Assembly: GCA_023101885.1 (NCBI GenBank)
Contig: JALPQD010000359.1
Coordinates: 1,488,001-1,552,000 of the forward strand
Length of the DNA stretch: 64,000 nt
Origin: Typhlomys cinereus
Taxonomy: Eukaryota > Chordata > Mammalia > Rodentia > Platacanthomyidae
Direction of reading: 5' to 3'
The notes under the pieces were generated by a model. It was not told where the DNA came from and searched no databases. It was given only the letters and a program-made list of their open reading frames with translations. The position numbers were made by a program, and so were the translations under genes. Shown piece by piece: positions 36,994 through 48,641 of this stretch. The stretch's first letter is position 1; every line of letters begins with the position of its first letter.

Positions 36994-37141
36994 TGATCAG
37001 GCATGATGGCTGATTCCTGACCTCCCTAGACTTGGGATACTGAGATAGGGGAATTGCTGTAAGTTCAAAGCTTGTTTGGTGGACATAGTGGGTTCCAGAC
37101 AGCTTGAGCTAAGAGTGATACTTTATCTTAAAGGAAAATAA
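36994..37141 (+). mobile_element. B1 (7SL-derived) SINE
   Basis: GATCAGGCATGATGGCTGAT is the B1 start. Then GACTTGGGATACTGAGATAG and TAAGTTCAAAGCTTGTTTGG follow in B1 order, and the end is A-rich. Strongly diverged, so old. Confidence 0.8.
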
Positions 37142-37965
37142 AAGGAAAAACAAAACCAATGAATCTTCCCCCACCAGCAAGAAAAGAAACTCTCAGAGTA
37201 TATACACACTCAAATGTACAACCATTACATGTGGAAATATTAATTGTTATGGTCACTCTTTTTATGTATTTTCACAAAGTGTGCAAAACCAGGCTAAAGT
37301 AGAATCAGTTCATCAACTGGCACTGTCTATGTTTGCAAGATAAAGCATACACAATAAGCTCTAATTTTTCTCCATCATATTAAGTAAACATAATGTGGTT
37401 TACAGTTCTGCTGCATGTATTTCCAATACTTTTTTTTTTAGTGTAAGAGGCCTTTTAGATGATATCGTTGGTCCATTAACTTCCATTATTGAGGCTTCCA
37501 ATATTCCAATATATGAGTAAATAAAGCAATGATAAAATTCAAATATTATTCTAAAAAGTATCACACTGAAAGTTTTAATGGGAACATCTCCTTCATTCAG
37601 TAATTTCAATGTATCTGGCAGTGTGTGGTTGTACTCAAATAGAAAGAACCTTAAAGTCTGTGGGCCTTCAAAAAGTAAGAAAATTCAGACTGACACCAAA
37701 TTGTCTGAAAGGCTCCTCAGTCTTCCATCTGTAACTCTAACTTTACCCACAATGGTATTGTGATTTTGAACATGAGCCCTTTGGTTCATGCAGTGACTCC
37801 CCAGTGTGGCTGGAATCCAACAGAGTTACTGACACACCTGTGAGAGCATTCCTTGGTTCACAATCTGTATGAGGTTCTCTGCAAGAATAGAACCCATAGA
37901 ATGTGTGTGAGTGTGTGTGTGAAGAAAGAATCCATAGAATGTGTGTGAGTGTGTGTGTGTGTGTG
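37142..37965. other. Unique sequence ending in a GT-rich tandem duplication
   Basis: No gene seen. At the end a roughly 35-bp unit built on CCATAGAATGTGTGTGAGTG occurs twice (about 37886-37920 and 37931-37962), merging into GT units. Confidence 0.6.
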
Positions 37966-38516
37966 TGTATAAAACTTTATTAAATTAATTCACAATAAAA
38001 GTAGTGTGCTTCAAAGTAGCCTCCTGTAGCTGTTTCCTTCTTGACTGGGATGTCTGCCAAAGGATCTCAAGAAGGTCTACCTCTATGTTGCTGGAGGGCT
38101 GAAAAACACAGGGCTCGGATTTCAGCAAACAACAAACAGCAGCAAGGTCTACAAGACCAAGCTCCAAAGCCAGTGGGACAGCAGCAAGGTGGAAAAGACT
38201 GAGCTCTGTGTCATCCAAGATAGAGGCAGTAGAGGCAGCCGCAGCAAAGACGCCATGGCGCTCTAGAAGGTACAATGCTTCAAGAGTGGACTCAACAGCA
38301 TCTGCCCAGGATACAGGAAAAGCAAGTCCTTCCTCCTTGAACTTCTTATTATCCAGTCCACTACTGGCAAGCACCACCACTGTAGGCTGGGTCTCCACAT
38401 CAATTAACCAAATACTTTCAGACTTGTTCAGGCTCCTGCTCCAACTATTGATTCTTCACAACTGTGCCCCTTACAGCCCCAAACTGTCAAGTTGATACTT
38501 GAATCTAACCGTAACA
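37966..38516 (-). mobile_element. MaLR/ERVL-like LTR (antisense)
   Basis: On the minus strand it starts TGTTACGGTTAGATTCAAGT, then ATCAACTTGACAG. It ends with an AATAAA signal in TTTAATAAAGTTTTATACA. Directly upstream on that strand is GTCAAGTTGACAAGGGGTGA, closely matching the polypurine-tract region before the 3' LTR at 18146, so this is a 3' LTR with part of its internal region (38517-39180). It is about 550 bp, longer than the other LTRs here, and the extra length is mostly an open frame. The other end of the element and its 5' LTR are not seen. Confidence 0.65.
37985..38398 (-). CDS. Unrecognised 137-codon open frame inside an LTR
   Basis: It starts at an ATG followed by ETQPTVVVLASSGLDNKKF and ends IVN-stop, 19 bp before the LTR end. 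The composition is protein-like: an alternating Leu/Ala-rich middle (AAAASTASILDD, FHLAAVPLALELGL, VDLAAVCCLL), no low-complexity run and no transmembrane or signal segment of clear type. I recognise no domain. An AATAAA signal follows directly, so an LTR-driven transcript could include the frame. MaLR LTRs are not known to code, so the frame may be chance in a GC-richer LTR, or captured sequence. Listed as a candidate only. Confidence 0.2.
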   Translation of the reverse strand: METQPTVVVLASSGLDNKKFKEEGLAFPVSWADAVESTLEALYLLERHGVFAAAASTASILDDTELSLFHLAAVPLALELGLVDLAAVCCLLKSEPCVFQPSSNIEVDLLEILWQTSQSRRKQLQEATLKHTTFIVN

Positions 38517-39180
38517 TTTCACCCCTTGTCAACTTGACACAAAACACATAATTTTTATACTATAACCTTCCAACCCTTATTCCCATAGCTATTACATTCG
38601 CAAAATACATTCGATTCAATTTCAAAAGTTCTCAAATTCCAATAGCATAAAGATTCAAAATCTCTTGAGTATAAAGTCTTATTGATATAAAAAGAAGTTA
38701 AATAATTCAGCATAGAATAAATTTTAAAATAGAGCCATTATATCACAATAAGGAAAAAATCAATTCAAAATTAAAAAGCAAAGTCTAGGAAAAATACATA
38801 TATCACAATATATAGTTCACTGTCACTCACTGTATGTCCAGGATAGGGCTAAGATTCCAGGCTGTTCTATTTGTATTTTACAGTTATAGAATAGAACACA
38901 AGTACTCTGGACAGTTATAAGCCACATCTCTGTAATTGGTCACATGACCTTAGCTGGTATTTAGAGCTACCTTTCTCCACCCCCCACTCTGTATTTCCTG
39001 TACCCTCAGCAAGTACTTCCTCAGGTCTTGGCTCTTTACCTGGGTTGGAGGGGTAGGGAGATGGGGGGGGAACAGTTCCACCCATACCTTCATTCCTGAA
39101 CACAGTTGACTTTTCTTCTTTCCCTGCTCCTTGGGTTGCAAGTGATCTTTCAGGACTAACCTTACCATAGATTACACATG
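38517..39180 (-). mobile_element. Partial MaLR-like internal region (antisense)
   Basis: It begins next to the LTR with CCCCTTGTCAACTTGACAC and continues with the repeated phrases of MaLR internal DNA (TCAATTTCAAAAGTTCTCAA, ATAGCATAAAGATTCAAAAT). The outer boundary near 39180 is a guess. Non-coding. Confidence 0.55.
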
Positions 39181-41616
39181 CAAGGAGACTCCTTCTTCAT
39201 AACCATTGTGTCAAAATGAAACTTATAATCATGTACAATTCAAGTAAGATGAACCCCTATTTAGAGTATTCAGCCCTGATTCATGTTGGGCTAAATCATG
39301 AATAAACCCACTGTGGATGACTGAACCTTCAGCACAATTTCACCCTTAAGTTATTATATTGTAATTTATAGTAACATCTGTTTCTGATAGTATATTATTT
39401 CCTGAAACCGCATGTTATCCTTATGACACTATCAAGCTCATCCAAATTTATTATGCCATTAGATAATAATGTATAATTAGTAACAGTTATTTAAAAATCT
39501 GTAACCACCTGTATAGACTTATTTGCATAATAAAAGCATGGGTTATCAGCAGCACAGCTGCCACTGTCTTATTCTGGTACGTTAATGAGAAATTTAGTTG
39601 ATAAGCAAAGTAAGGTATTTTTCTTCAAATTAAAAATGGCTTTATATTTAAGAGATGATTTCTAGAATGAGCAATTTTCATTTAGGTATATCACATACCT
39701 GTATGAAATTGTACTTGTTTCTGATTTTCCTCTAATATCCATTGTATATCAAGTATATGTAAAACATAATTAAAATATATTTCAGAGATGGGTTGTCTTC
39801 TCCGATATGCAGAATGAGGTAAGTGTGCTTTAAGCAAAATTTAATCTTTAGGTTTTAAACCTAATTTTATGAGGAGCTTCAGAATTCTCACCGGATTAAT
39901 GAAATCATCACTGTGGAAATTTTACATTTTCCCCTGAGGAAATTGTCTGTTCTGCGTTTTCAGGAGATTTATTAATGAAAAAGTGAACTGTCAGATTATA
40001 CGTGATGATTATATCATGGATGACATGTCATAAATGAAGCTGAGCTGACTAGCTGCTGGCTCTACAGAACCAGATCCAAGCATGTTAAACTTTTGTAGAA
40101 GACACTGATAGTGTCCAAGCTTCAAGTCTGTAAGTCAAACTGTTGACGTTGCTAAGAAAACTCTGTGTTGATTTCTACTTTCTTTTCTTCCTTCTATGAT
40201 GAAGTGTTAAAGTTTTAGGATATATGCACCATGATCTGCTCATGAAACATAAGCTCTTCCACTACAGTTGGGCCAGGGAAAAGTGAGAGCATAAGTCCCT
40301 GAACATCTGACAGATAACAGCACTGGGTAAATTCAGTGCTTGGACCTGCCTTAGTAGGAGCTGATCATTTGAACCCAAGCCTTGAAGGTTCCAATTGAAG
40401 CTACACCCTGCCCCCAAGGCAGATCTTTCATGATGGAATTTTTATATACTTGTTAGTATACCATTCCTCCAAACTGTCCTCAAGAATGAGCAAGGAGTCA
40501 GAAAGTCACAAGTCTTCTCCTGAACCTATTTTCAGAGTCTGCAGTGCAGTTGTGAAAAAAAAAAAAATAGCTTTGTCAATCCTTTTCCCTCATTGGTGAT
40601 TCTTATCCTTCATCTTTAAGGTCAGATCAGGAATCTCACCAAAGAGGCATGTTATAAGTGAGATGCATTACTATTTATACAATATTTGTCTTTCTCTTTA
40701 TCTGACTAACCTGACTACTCTGTCTATACTAAACATGTCTATTTTATATTTTTTCAAGAAAAGTCAGGAATTCTGAAATGATATTGAGGAGTTACTTGTC
40801 CATTTTTATTCTAATTATGTATCATTAAATTATTACTCTCAAAAGGAATAACCTATTTTATTGATAGCATTTTTGTGATATTCATATCATAAATAATATT
40901 TTGAATCATTAAATGCAAATGTGATTGTATCTGCACCTAGAATCTTTGAGGAGCCCTCAATCTGATAAGAATGGAATCTCTTCAACAAAAGACACCCTGA
41001 CCCCCATAGTCATAGCTTCTTGGAGGGCAACAGGAAGGGGGACTACTGGAGCTCAGGAAAACAGACCTGGACAACATAAGGAGAATTTGATTGGAAAACA
41101 AAATGAAGAAACAAACAAAAAAATAAATAAGAACGAAAACCTCAAGCAATATTTACTTTGGTTTTATAAGAGAAAGACCCTGATGAACTTTCTGTGGACA
41201 CAGAAAAAAGTGCCTCTGCCTGCCCAGAGGAGGGATGGCCCTGGAAACTGACTTACTGATAGCATGGTCCTGGGCTTGTGAAATTTGTTACTGTGGGAAT
41301 GGAAATTCTTTGTTTAAGCCACACTCACTCTGTGGATGTTTTGATGGCAGCCTGCATGGGTTTGAACATGAGCAAGGATCACCCACTCCCCCTCCCTGCA
41401 TACCCCCTGTGCTAACTCTTCATCCTAGTTCTGACTCATTGGATTTCCAGAATTTTCTAGGAGTGAGAATTCTCTTCAGCAGCAGGTGCAATGAGGAGAA
41501 AGAAATGCACATCAGAGCTGATAGGGAATTTATTAATGTTCCTCTCCAGGCCCAAGAGACCCTATCGGGGAGTCAGCAGAAAAGAATAAAAATGAATGCA
41601 AGAGAAGATTTCCCTG
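39181..41616. other. Unique sequence, possible conserved non-coding DNA
   Basis: No gene seen. 39380-39620 has ATAATTAG and an octamer ATTTGCAT (39521-39528) and no repeat. A plus-strand frame at 41235-41666 runs into the B1 at 41617, so it is not accepted as a gene. Confidence 0.4.
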
Positions 41617-41738
41617 AAGCAGGGCACGATAATGTGGCTGATAATTCCAGCTATTGCAGAGGCTAATACAAGTGCTGGGGGATTTCATGGTCTGCCCTGG
41701 GCATTGTAGTGAGACCCGTCATAAAAAATAGGCTTCTA
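41617..41738 (+). mobile_element. B1-type SINE, diverged
   Basis: AAGCAGGGCACGATAATGTG and ATAATTCCAGCTATTGCAGA follow B1 order, ending in AGTGAGACCCGTCATAAAAA, the typical B1 3' end. Confidence 0.7.
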
Positions 41739-42264
41739 TGTTTCTGCTGATAAGTGTTCAGTTACATTTTTACATATAAAACTAGACAGCAAATGAGTGC
41801 CAAAATATTTTCAGATATAGAAAAACAATATTTAAGACACTTCACTGAAACATAGAAGTCAACATCCTGTAATCTCCATGATCACAATCCATGGGGAAAG
41901 GAAGTTAAGGATGGAGGGTAGATGTTCTGGAGCAACCTGGGATGCATAACAAGAATCCAATTTTTTTTACAAAAATTAGAATAACATAGAAAAAATAATC
42001 ATCACCATTCTTTATGTTTTCAGAAAATATCAAATGAGAGCTTCAGAAAATTTCTCAAATGAAAATTCAGTGAGTGCTTAAACTTTCATTTTCCTATCAT
42101 TAGGATTTAGCACAATATAGTTTATATCATAGGAATTGAAGGAAAATATATTGCATGTGAGTGTAACTTGGGCAAAGAATGTATATGGCTTAGGCATATA
42201 GCAACACTTTGCTCTTCCGGTGCTAGATTGCCTTAGTCCCTGTTCAGTTGTTAATATGAATACA
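41739..42264. other. Unique sequence, nothing recognised
   Basis: AT-rich with short random frames only. Confidence 0.5.
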
Positions 42265-42620
42265 TAATCCAAACAATTTAGGGGAGTAAGGGATTTTTAT
42301 TCATGTTCATGGTTCTAGCATACTCTAATATGTTAGGAAGAAAGTTCATGTTTATATCAAGAGCCCAAAGAAATGACCACATCATAGACAGGAACTGCAG
42401 TGAGAAGGACGTAGTTTCTAGACTGCCAGTGTTTCAAAGACAACCAGTTCTGTCTCCGTCTTATCCAGGGCATGTTCCATTACTATGAGTTGGGACTTCC
42501 CACTTCAGTTAGATAACCTACTAGGGGCTTACTCAGAAGCTTGCCTTTATTGTCAGTGTTATTATCAGGTATGCCCAAAGGCACAGATATCAATTGTCAA
42601 GTTGACATCTGTTACTGTCA
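42265..42620 (-). mobile_element. Old solo LTR, MaLR/ERVL-like (antisense)
   Basis: On plus it shows a TTTTTATTCATGTTCATGGT start, GTTGGGACTTCCCACTTCAG, GGGGCTTACTCAGAAGCTTG and, near the end, TATCAATTGTCAAGTTGACA. These match the antisense layout of ERVL/MaLR-type LTRs. No partner LTR. Confidence 0.55.
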
Positions 42621-42639
42621 TATTATACTTTTTAAACTT

Positions 42640-42673
42640 TTTGTCGGTGTGGGGATTATGCATGTGCAAATGC

Positions 42674-42709
<36 letters not shown>

Positions 42710-42990
42710 ACATATGTATGTGCATTTGGAGGTCTGCAGTTGATGTTTGGTGTTGTCTTTGATTGATTTACAACCTTACCCTTTTAAGACAGGGTCTGAA
42801 ATCAGACCCAGAGCTTGCTGATGGGAATTATTAGCTAGTCAGTTTGCTCTAGGGATTTCAGTTCTTCCCAGTGTGGAATTGCAAGCAGCCCTCTATACTC
42901 ACTTGACATATTAGGTGAGATTTGGAGATCCAAACACAGGTCTTTCTGTGGTAGAATAAGTGTTTTATCTACTGAGTTATTTCCTCCACC
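42640..42990 (-). mobile_element. Old rodent SINE-like repeat with GT tract
   Basis: A GT run (42676-42708), a B1-like word TTTTAAGACAGGGTCTGAAA, then a long body and a degenerate tRNA-like head (CTACTGAGTTATTTCCTCCACC). It shares this architecture with 53440-53797. Probably a B4/RSINE-class element; family uncertain. Confidence 0.5.
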
Positions 42991-45051
42991 CAAAACATGT
43001 TTGTTAATGAACAGTGTACTTTCATTCGTCATTATATTTGAAAGACCTGAAACAAAAATTAATTTTGAACAAAAATCTTCAATTGTAAGGAATAGTTATA
43101 TATCTATATTTATATTCAGATATCTACTGTGACATCACTCTAAATGTTCCTAAACAAAATTTAATTTTTAATATAGATGTATTCCTGTATATTCACATGG
43201 TATGGAATTGCATTTCACAATAAAAATGATATATTTTCTGCTTCAGTTTATTCATAGAGGGGTTAATTATTTTTAGTGTGCCACTGTGTAATAATACTAA
43301 AAGCACTTCATTTTCTAAAATAATAAGCAAACCTATGTTTAAATATGATTATAAAGGCATTTTTTCACATTAAATGTTAGGGTTTTATTACATAGTTATA
43401 GGAAAAAAAAACCTCTTTTGGAAAAAAAAACATGGTGATACCATTATTATACACTCTTTAAAAAAACATGGTCCTCCCACTCTTGGAGTTAGTATATTAA
43501 ATAGTTATGCTACAGAGAAGGAAAACATATGGGTAATGTTGGCATGGACAGCATGTCCTGATAATGCTAATGACTCCAGGGCAAAGGGGAAATTCCTTGC
43601 TCATGTGCCTTTTGCCAGCCATAGCAACAATGGGAGTCACAGCACAGCCTTTTCAAACTCTGGCTTTGAAAGGCAGGAGGAAGACAGGCTTTACGTCTCT
43701 GTGTTCCAAAAGGTAAAATGCTAAGCAGTGTAGGAAGATACCCTTTTGTCCTTTGAGCTTGACTATTTCTATGACCTTGGATGCTGGAAGACAGCTTTTG
43801 TAGGAAAAAGAAAAAGTGAGTCCTCAGAAATCACCAGCAACAGAATACAGTTTATGAAACGTGAAGCTCTATACTGGCCCATCCCTGGGTTTCATCTCCA
43901 TAAAGTAGTAATGTTTGCGTATCCCTGAGCTCTGCAGTCATTGCCATTGTCAAGAGAGCAAAGGAGCAAAGAAGCTCCCCTAGGCTAGTGTTGTAAAGGT
44001 TTTCATCCTGTTCATGAGAGTTCTGCCCACTTGATCTTACTTCTCTTCAACAAGCGCCCCCTTTTAAGAGAAATACTTAGGAAATATCGGTGCCCTTGCA
44101 AAAAGCAAGGAGTCAGGAGCTATGGCCTTCTGTGCTTTCAGGAACCTGTGTGGTGCTTACGGAGAGGAACAGCAAGGAACACAGAGCAAACTCCTGCTCA
44201 CTTCACTGTGCTTTATTTTGGGACCTGGTGGCTGTAAACACAACTATACATGTCCTTCGGCAGGATATTTCTTAAATTTTTCTTGTAATTGACAAAAGTG
44301 TATATTCATAGTTCTTTCAAAATGAAGTAATGGATTCTTTAGACCAAATTGGGTTCTATGTTTCTGAAAACCTATTGCTATCATTCGTGGAGCAAAATAT
44401 ATTAATTGAAGTGTGAATATACCTCCAACCTCAGATTTTTAGTGAGTACAGTAGCTGGGGAAGTAAGACTTACTAATTTCTGTAAAAGACACGTTTCTTC
44501 TTCTTAACCTTTCCCCACCACTTTGTTATATTAAAGATATATATTACAATATAGCTAAGCCATAATTTACAGTCAGGGTTTGTGAGAATTCAGGGGCCTT
44601 TGAAAACATGACCCTTTCCAAGGAGGCAAGCATTTCCAGTCCCTGCTACTGAGAGCCATGTGTTTTTGTCATGATGTCAGACTATATGACTTTTAAAGCA
44701 GATCTGTGAATACAGATTTTGAGTTTTAATCTTGGCATCTAATTTCACATTGTAAAGACATTTGCTATTCAATGCCTGGAAGCAGACAGGCCACATTAAA
44801 GGCACATGTGGGCTGGGGTTGGCTAATGGCCATCGTTTAGCAATTTCTGATTAAATGTGCATTAATTAAGCAGGAACCCCGCCTCAACAGGTAAAAAGTC
44901 CACTTAAAGTGAGGGATCACTAGATACCAGACCCTATTTCTATTTGAACACTTTATAGATGTCTTCCTTGTTGAATAAAAACCCTAATCGTGATTCACCC
45001 TGACAAGTGATGGGGCCGAGGTCTATTTATGTGAATAATTAGGTTTGTAGC
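42991..45051. other. Unique sequence, possible conserved non-coding DNA at its end
   Basis: No gene seen. 44740-45050 lacks repeats and is rich in homeodomain-type words (GCATTAATTAAG at about 44860) and E-box CAGGTA. The 116-codon frame at 43374-43724 is unassigned and probably chance. Confidence 0.4.
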
Positions 45052-45441
45052 TGTAATGGTTACTCTTTACTATTGCTGTGAGAGAGCACCCAAAGTCAAA
45101 CAACTATGGGAGAAAGGAAGATTTACAGTTCCAGAGGGAAGATACACAGCAGAGACTGCATAGCTGGCTGGCTGGAGCTGGCAGGCAGGCTAAGTCACAG
45201 CCGACCTCCACATGGCTGGGGGATGCCTGGAGCATCTCTCCTCTTCCACTCTGTGTTCTGTTCTGTGGCTTTCATGTGGTTCATTACTGGGAGGTTCCTA
45301 TGAGATCTACAGAGTTTCTGATGGGATCTAGGGCTGTCATAATCTCTTCAGGTGGTTTCAGCTGATCTTTCCAGGTATGGTCTCAGCTGATTTTCGTTAA
45401 TATCAGGTGTGTCAAGTTGACACCCAGGATTAACTATCACA
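45052..45441 (-). mobile_element. Solo LTR of the 16-kb MaLR-like family (antisense)
   Basis: 390 bp. Read on minus it starts TGTGATAGTTAATCCTGGG and ends AGTAAAGAGTAACCATTACA, the same ends as the LTR at 18146-18530. Flanking GTAGC (45047-45051) and GTAGT (45442-45446) suggest a 5-bp target duplication with one change. A single LTR with target duplication implies loss of the interior by LTR-LTR recombination. Confidence 0.88.
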
Positions 45442-46789
45442 GTAGTGCTTTTAAGAACTACACTTCGGTTACAAATTTTCTGGATGTTTTAGGGTCAATA
45501 CAGAGAATGACATGTCTTAAATTCTCTTTCGATCATGTTTCAAAACATTATATTTGTAGAGAGTTTATTTGCCTAGCAAGACTCCTTTTCAAACAATGCC
45601 CTGGTAAAAAGCAGAAGTATGCATGTCTTTCTCCTGTATGGTTCTATAGCTCTGGACCCCACAGTTGTCACTGCTTCTCTCAGTGTCAGAAGTACATGCT
45701 GGCAACTGTAAATGTGAGTGTGACATTTTAGTAAAGAGAACAAAACAGGAAAGAAAAAAGAAACACACTGCCCTAAGAGCAGTGAGTTCTCTCTTATGTT
45801 CCATTTTCTATGACAACAACAAAAATAAGTCTTATACTGTGCATAAAGTCTGGCTTGCCACACACTACTATTGTCCTTGATTCATTAAAAACTTTGTGCC
45901 TATAATCGCACTTGTGCAAAGCTCACGTGTTCTTGGACTGGAAAAACACTTTAGAAGAAATGTGAACAATTGAAGTACAATTGCTGGCGAGTTATTATTG
46001 TCATTTTTCAACATAATGTAGTCGCTACTCTAGTTGCCTTCCCTTTCTGAGTATGTTATGTCTGAAGGCAAATGCAGATTCAAATTCCTAATAGAGTTTT
46101 GATTATATAAGGATTTGGGCTTTATTTGCTTGCAAGAATTTTCACATTAGGAGCCTAGTGAAAACTATTTATTTTGAGAGCAGAGGTTGCATTTAGAAAA
46201 GAGATGGATTGAACCAGGAATGACCAGTGTTGCTTACTTAAGATGCTGTCAGTGGCCAATCTGATGAGATGTAGAATCACTCATAAGAGAAATTTCTGGG
46301 CAGCCCTGTAGAGGATTATTTTGGTCAGGTTTATTGAGATGGGAAGACTTGCTCACTGAAGGTCAGTAGCATCATCTCCTGGGTACAGGACGGACAAAGA
46401 AACAAATTAACTAACTATGAAGTTTTGAAGACTGCAAGTTAATGTATTCTCTAGTAAGTTAGCAGAGAAGAAGGGATATTAACAAAGGATGTAATGTACT
46501 TTTAAGCTAGTCAGTATGAAGGGAATGGGAGTGATCTGATGAAAGGATGATTAGATTGACAATCTCTTTGAAGTTATTCAAGGAGAATGGAAAAACATTA
46601 AAAGAGTCATCTTGCTTACATTTTCATAACATTTCAGAGAAAGGAGTTTCAGACTATGGGTTATTATATAGCAAACCAAAGGATTATAAACCTCTTATCT
46701 CTATTGACAAGCACTGTGTATTGAAAAGCATTATTATTACTTTTACGTAATGGGATTAGATGTTTTCTACACAAAATAGTATGATTATT
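45442..46789. other. Unique sequence, no gene seen
   Basis: Open frames of up to 104 codons overlap in several frames and on both strands at 45417-45880, which argues against any one being real. Confidence 0.45.
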
Positions 46790-46999
46790 GGCTGTGAAGG
46801 TTGCTCAGGGATTAAAACCTCTGCCTTACCAGGAAAGTTCCTGAGTTCGGAATCTCAGATCCCATGCAAAAATGCCAGATAGATATGGTGATAGCCTTGG
46901 AAACCCCAGAACAAAGCATTAAGAAGATAGAGCAATTCAGTATGGTTCCTGAAGTCACCCTTGGGCCTCCACAGGCACACACACTTAAGTGTTCTCTTG

Positions 47000-47031
<32 letters not shown>

Positions 47032-47082
47032 CATACATGCAGACACACATGTGAAAATGCTTATATAAACATTTATTATTAA
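46790..47082 (+). mobile_element. B2-superfamily SINE with (CATA)n tract
   Basis: Head GGCTGTGAAGGTTGCTCAGG, body (GATCCCATGCAAAAATGCCA, GAAGTCACCCTTGGGCCTCC), then a tract of ACAT units at 47000-47035 in place of the usual CA run, and an A/T-rich tail. Confidence 0.87.
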
Positions 47083-47179
47083 TAAATTATCATTTATTTG
47101 TGGTCTACATGAAATGACTAGATGTAATATAATTCTCTTGTTATTAATTTACATACTTTTGAGAAGTTTGTTAGTATTG

Positions 47180-47440
47180 AATATTATTATTATTACTTTG
47201 TTGTCAGTGATTGAATTTAGGGCCTTTCACATGCCTAGCAAAGATACTTCCACCGTCTGTATCCTGGCCCATTAGTCACTTTTTATTTTGAGCCAGAATC
47301 TCTTAAATTCAAGGATGACCCGTAATTCCCTCTAGGTTGAGCAAAGTCTTGACTTTGAAATCATTCTGTCTCAGTCTTCCAAGTAGTTTCAACTGGAATC
47401 CTATACCACTAATGGAATCCTATACCACTAAATCTGACCA
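47180..47440 (-). mobile_element. B1-ID dimer SINE
   Basis: On the minus strand a B1-like half (TTGAAACTACTTGGAAGACT, TGAGACAGAATGATTTCAA) precedes an ID-like half (TTTGCTAGGCATGTGAAAGG). The order B1 then ID distinguishes it from B4. A 19-bp word, TGGAATCCTATACCACTAA, is tandemly duplicated at 47394-47431. Confidence 0.6.
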
Positions 47441-47738
47441 AAAATTAAATTTTTCTTATACTATTATAATTACCTAAGATTAGATCACAAGCTATATTAT
47501 CCTTAATAAACACACATGGGGCTATATAGTTTAAAGACACCCTCATTTAAATACTTTTGCTTAAAAACTTTTGCTATGAAGAGATTGTGTCTTCCATATA
47601 TATTCAGTCAAAAAATGAAATTTTATAGTACAGATGGAGCATACTAGGTAATTTGTTGAAATTAGTCTCTTCCACAAAGAGCTAAAGTGTTTGCATTGTT
47701 ATTTTGTCCTTCTTTATATCTGTTGATAATTTTTAAAA

Positions 47739-48029
47739 TTTTTTTAATTATTATTTATTCAACTGTGCGTGTGTGCGTATGTATGTGTGTATGTGCGCGC
47801 GTATGAGTGCATATGTGTGTGTGTGTGTAGAACCACGGACGAATTCGGGAACCACCATGGACGCCTCCACCTCCTTCTGCCCTGGGATTCACAGGCTCCG
47901 CCCACCAGGACCAGAAGCGCAGGCCGCCCCCACTTCCGCCCAGCGTCTATATGTGGGATCTGGGATCCGAACTCAAGACCTTTCTGCCTGCAAGGCGGAG
48001 GCTTAACCCCTTAGCCACCTCTCCAGCCC
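47739..48029 (-). mobile_element. Young SINE with perfect target duplication
   Basis: Antisense, nearly full length. A-tail complement, GT tract (47766-47830), body with several CpGs (GGACGAATTCGGGAACCACC, GGCTCCGCCCACCAGGACC, AAGCGCAGGCCG) and head (CCACCTCTCCAGCCC). An exact 18-bp duplication TGTTGATAATTTTTAAAA flanks it at 47721-47738 and 48030-48047. Retained CpGs and the intact duplication indicate recent insertion. Confidence 0.95.
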
Positions 48030-48350
48030 TGTTGATAATTTTTAAAAGATAATCATTTTTTGCAATTGAGCCTTTTCTAAATTTATTTTAAGATAATTGA
48101 AATATAAATGTCTTATTTAGCTTTTCTAAATAAGAATTTGTTACAGTAACAGGCTTACCTATATTTTCAAATCTTGTTTATTATTTGGACATTTTAGAAC
48201 ACATATTGATTCCTCTAATAAGTTTTACGTATGATATCTGACAGTCATCACTCCTGTCTAGAGCCTGTGTCTGAAGTTAGGTCTTTAATGGGGCATAAGT
48301 GAGATTGGGAAGGAGACATTTGACTATCACAGTTTCAAAATCAAGACATG

Positions 48351-48573
48351 GAGATGGAGAGATGGCACAGGGGTTAATACTCTGCCTTGCAAGTAGTAGG
48401 TCCTGAGTTCAGATCCTAAGTACCATGTAAAAATGCCAGGCAGAGGTGACATGTACTTTTGGATCTGGTAGGTGGAGCCTGGGAAATCCCAGAGAGAAGC
48501 AAAAAGGAGGTGGAGGCAATCCAGAATGATCCTGGAAGTCATTCTTGGTCATGCACAGGGACACACTATGCTT

Positions 48574-48615
<42 letters not shown>

Positions 48616-48624
48616 TAAATATAG
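48351..48624 (+). mobile_element. B2-superfamily SINE with target duplication
   Basis: Head GAGATGGAGAGATGGCACAG with A box, body, CA tract (48579-48611) and tail CTAAATAAATATAG. Flanks TTCAAAATCAAGACATG (48334-48350) and TTCAAAATCGAGACATG (48625-48641) match at 16 of 17 positions. Confidence 0.93.
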
Positions 48625-48641
48625 TTCAAAATCGAGACATG

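Noticed and set aside
41235..41666. 143-codon plus-strand open frame
   Set aside because: Its 3' part runs into a B1 SINE and the rest matches no domain I know. Most likely chance.
46998..47035. Short direct repeats suggesting an array
   Set aside because: A CATA microsatellite inside a SINE; there are no unique spacers, and CRISPR arrays do not occur in this kind of genome.
48351..48420. tRNA gene-like A and B boxes
   Set aside because: They belong to the SINE head; no cloverleaf with a complete acceptor stem, and the SINE body follows. The same holds for the other SINE heads.
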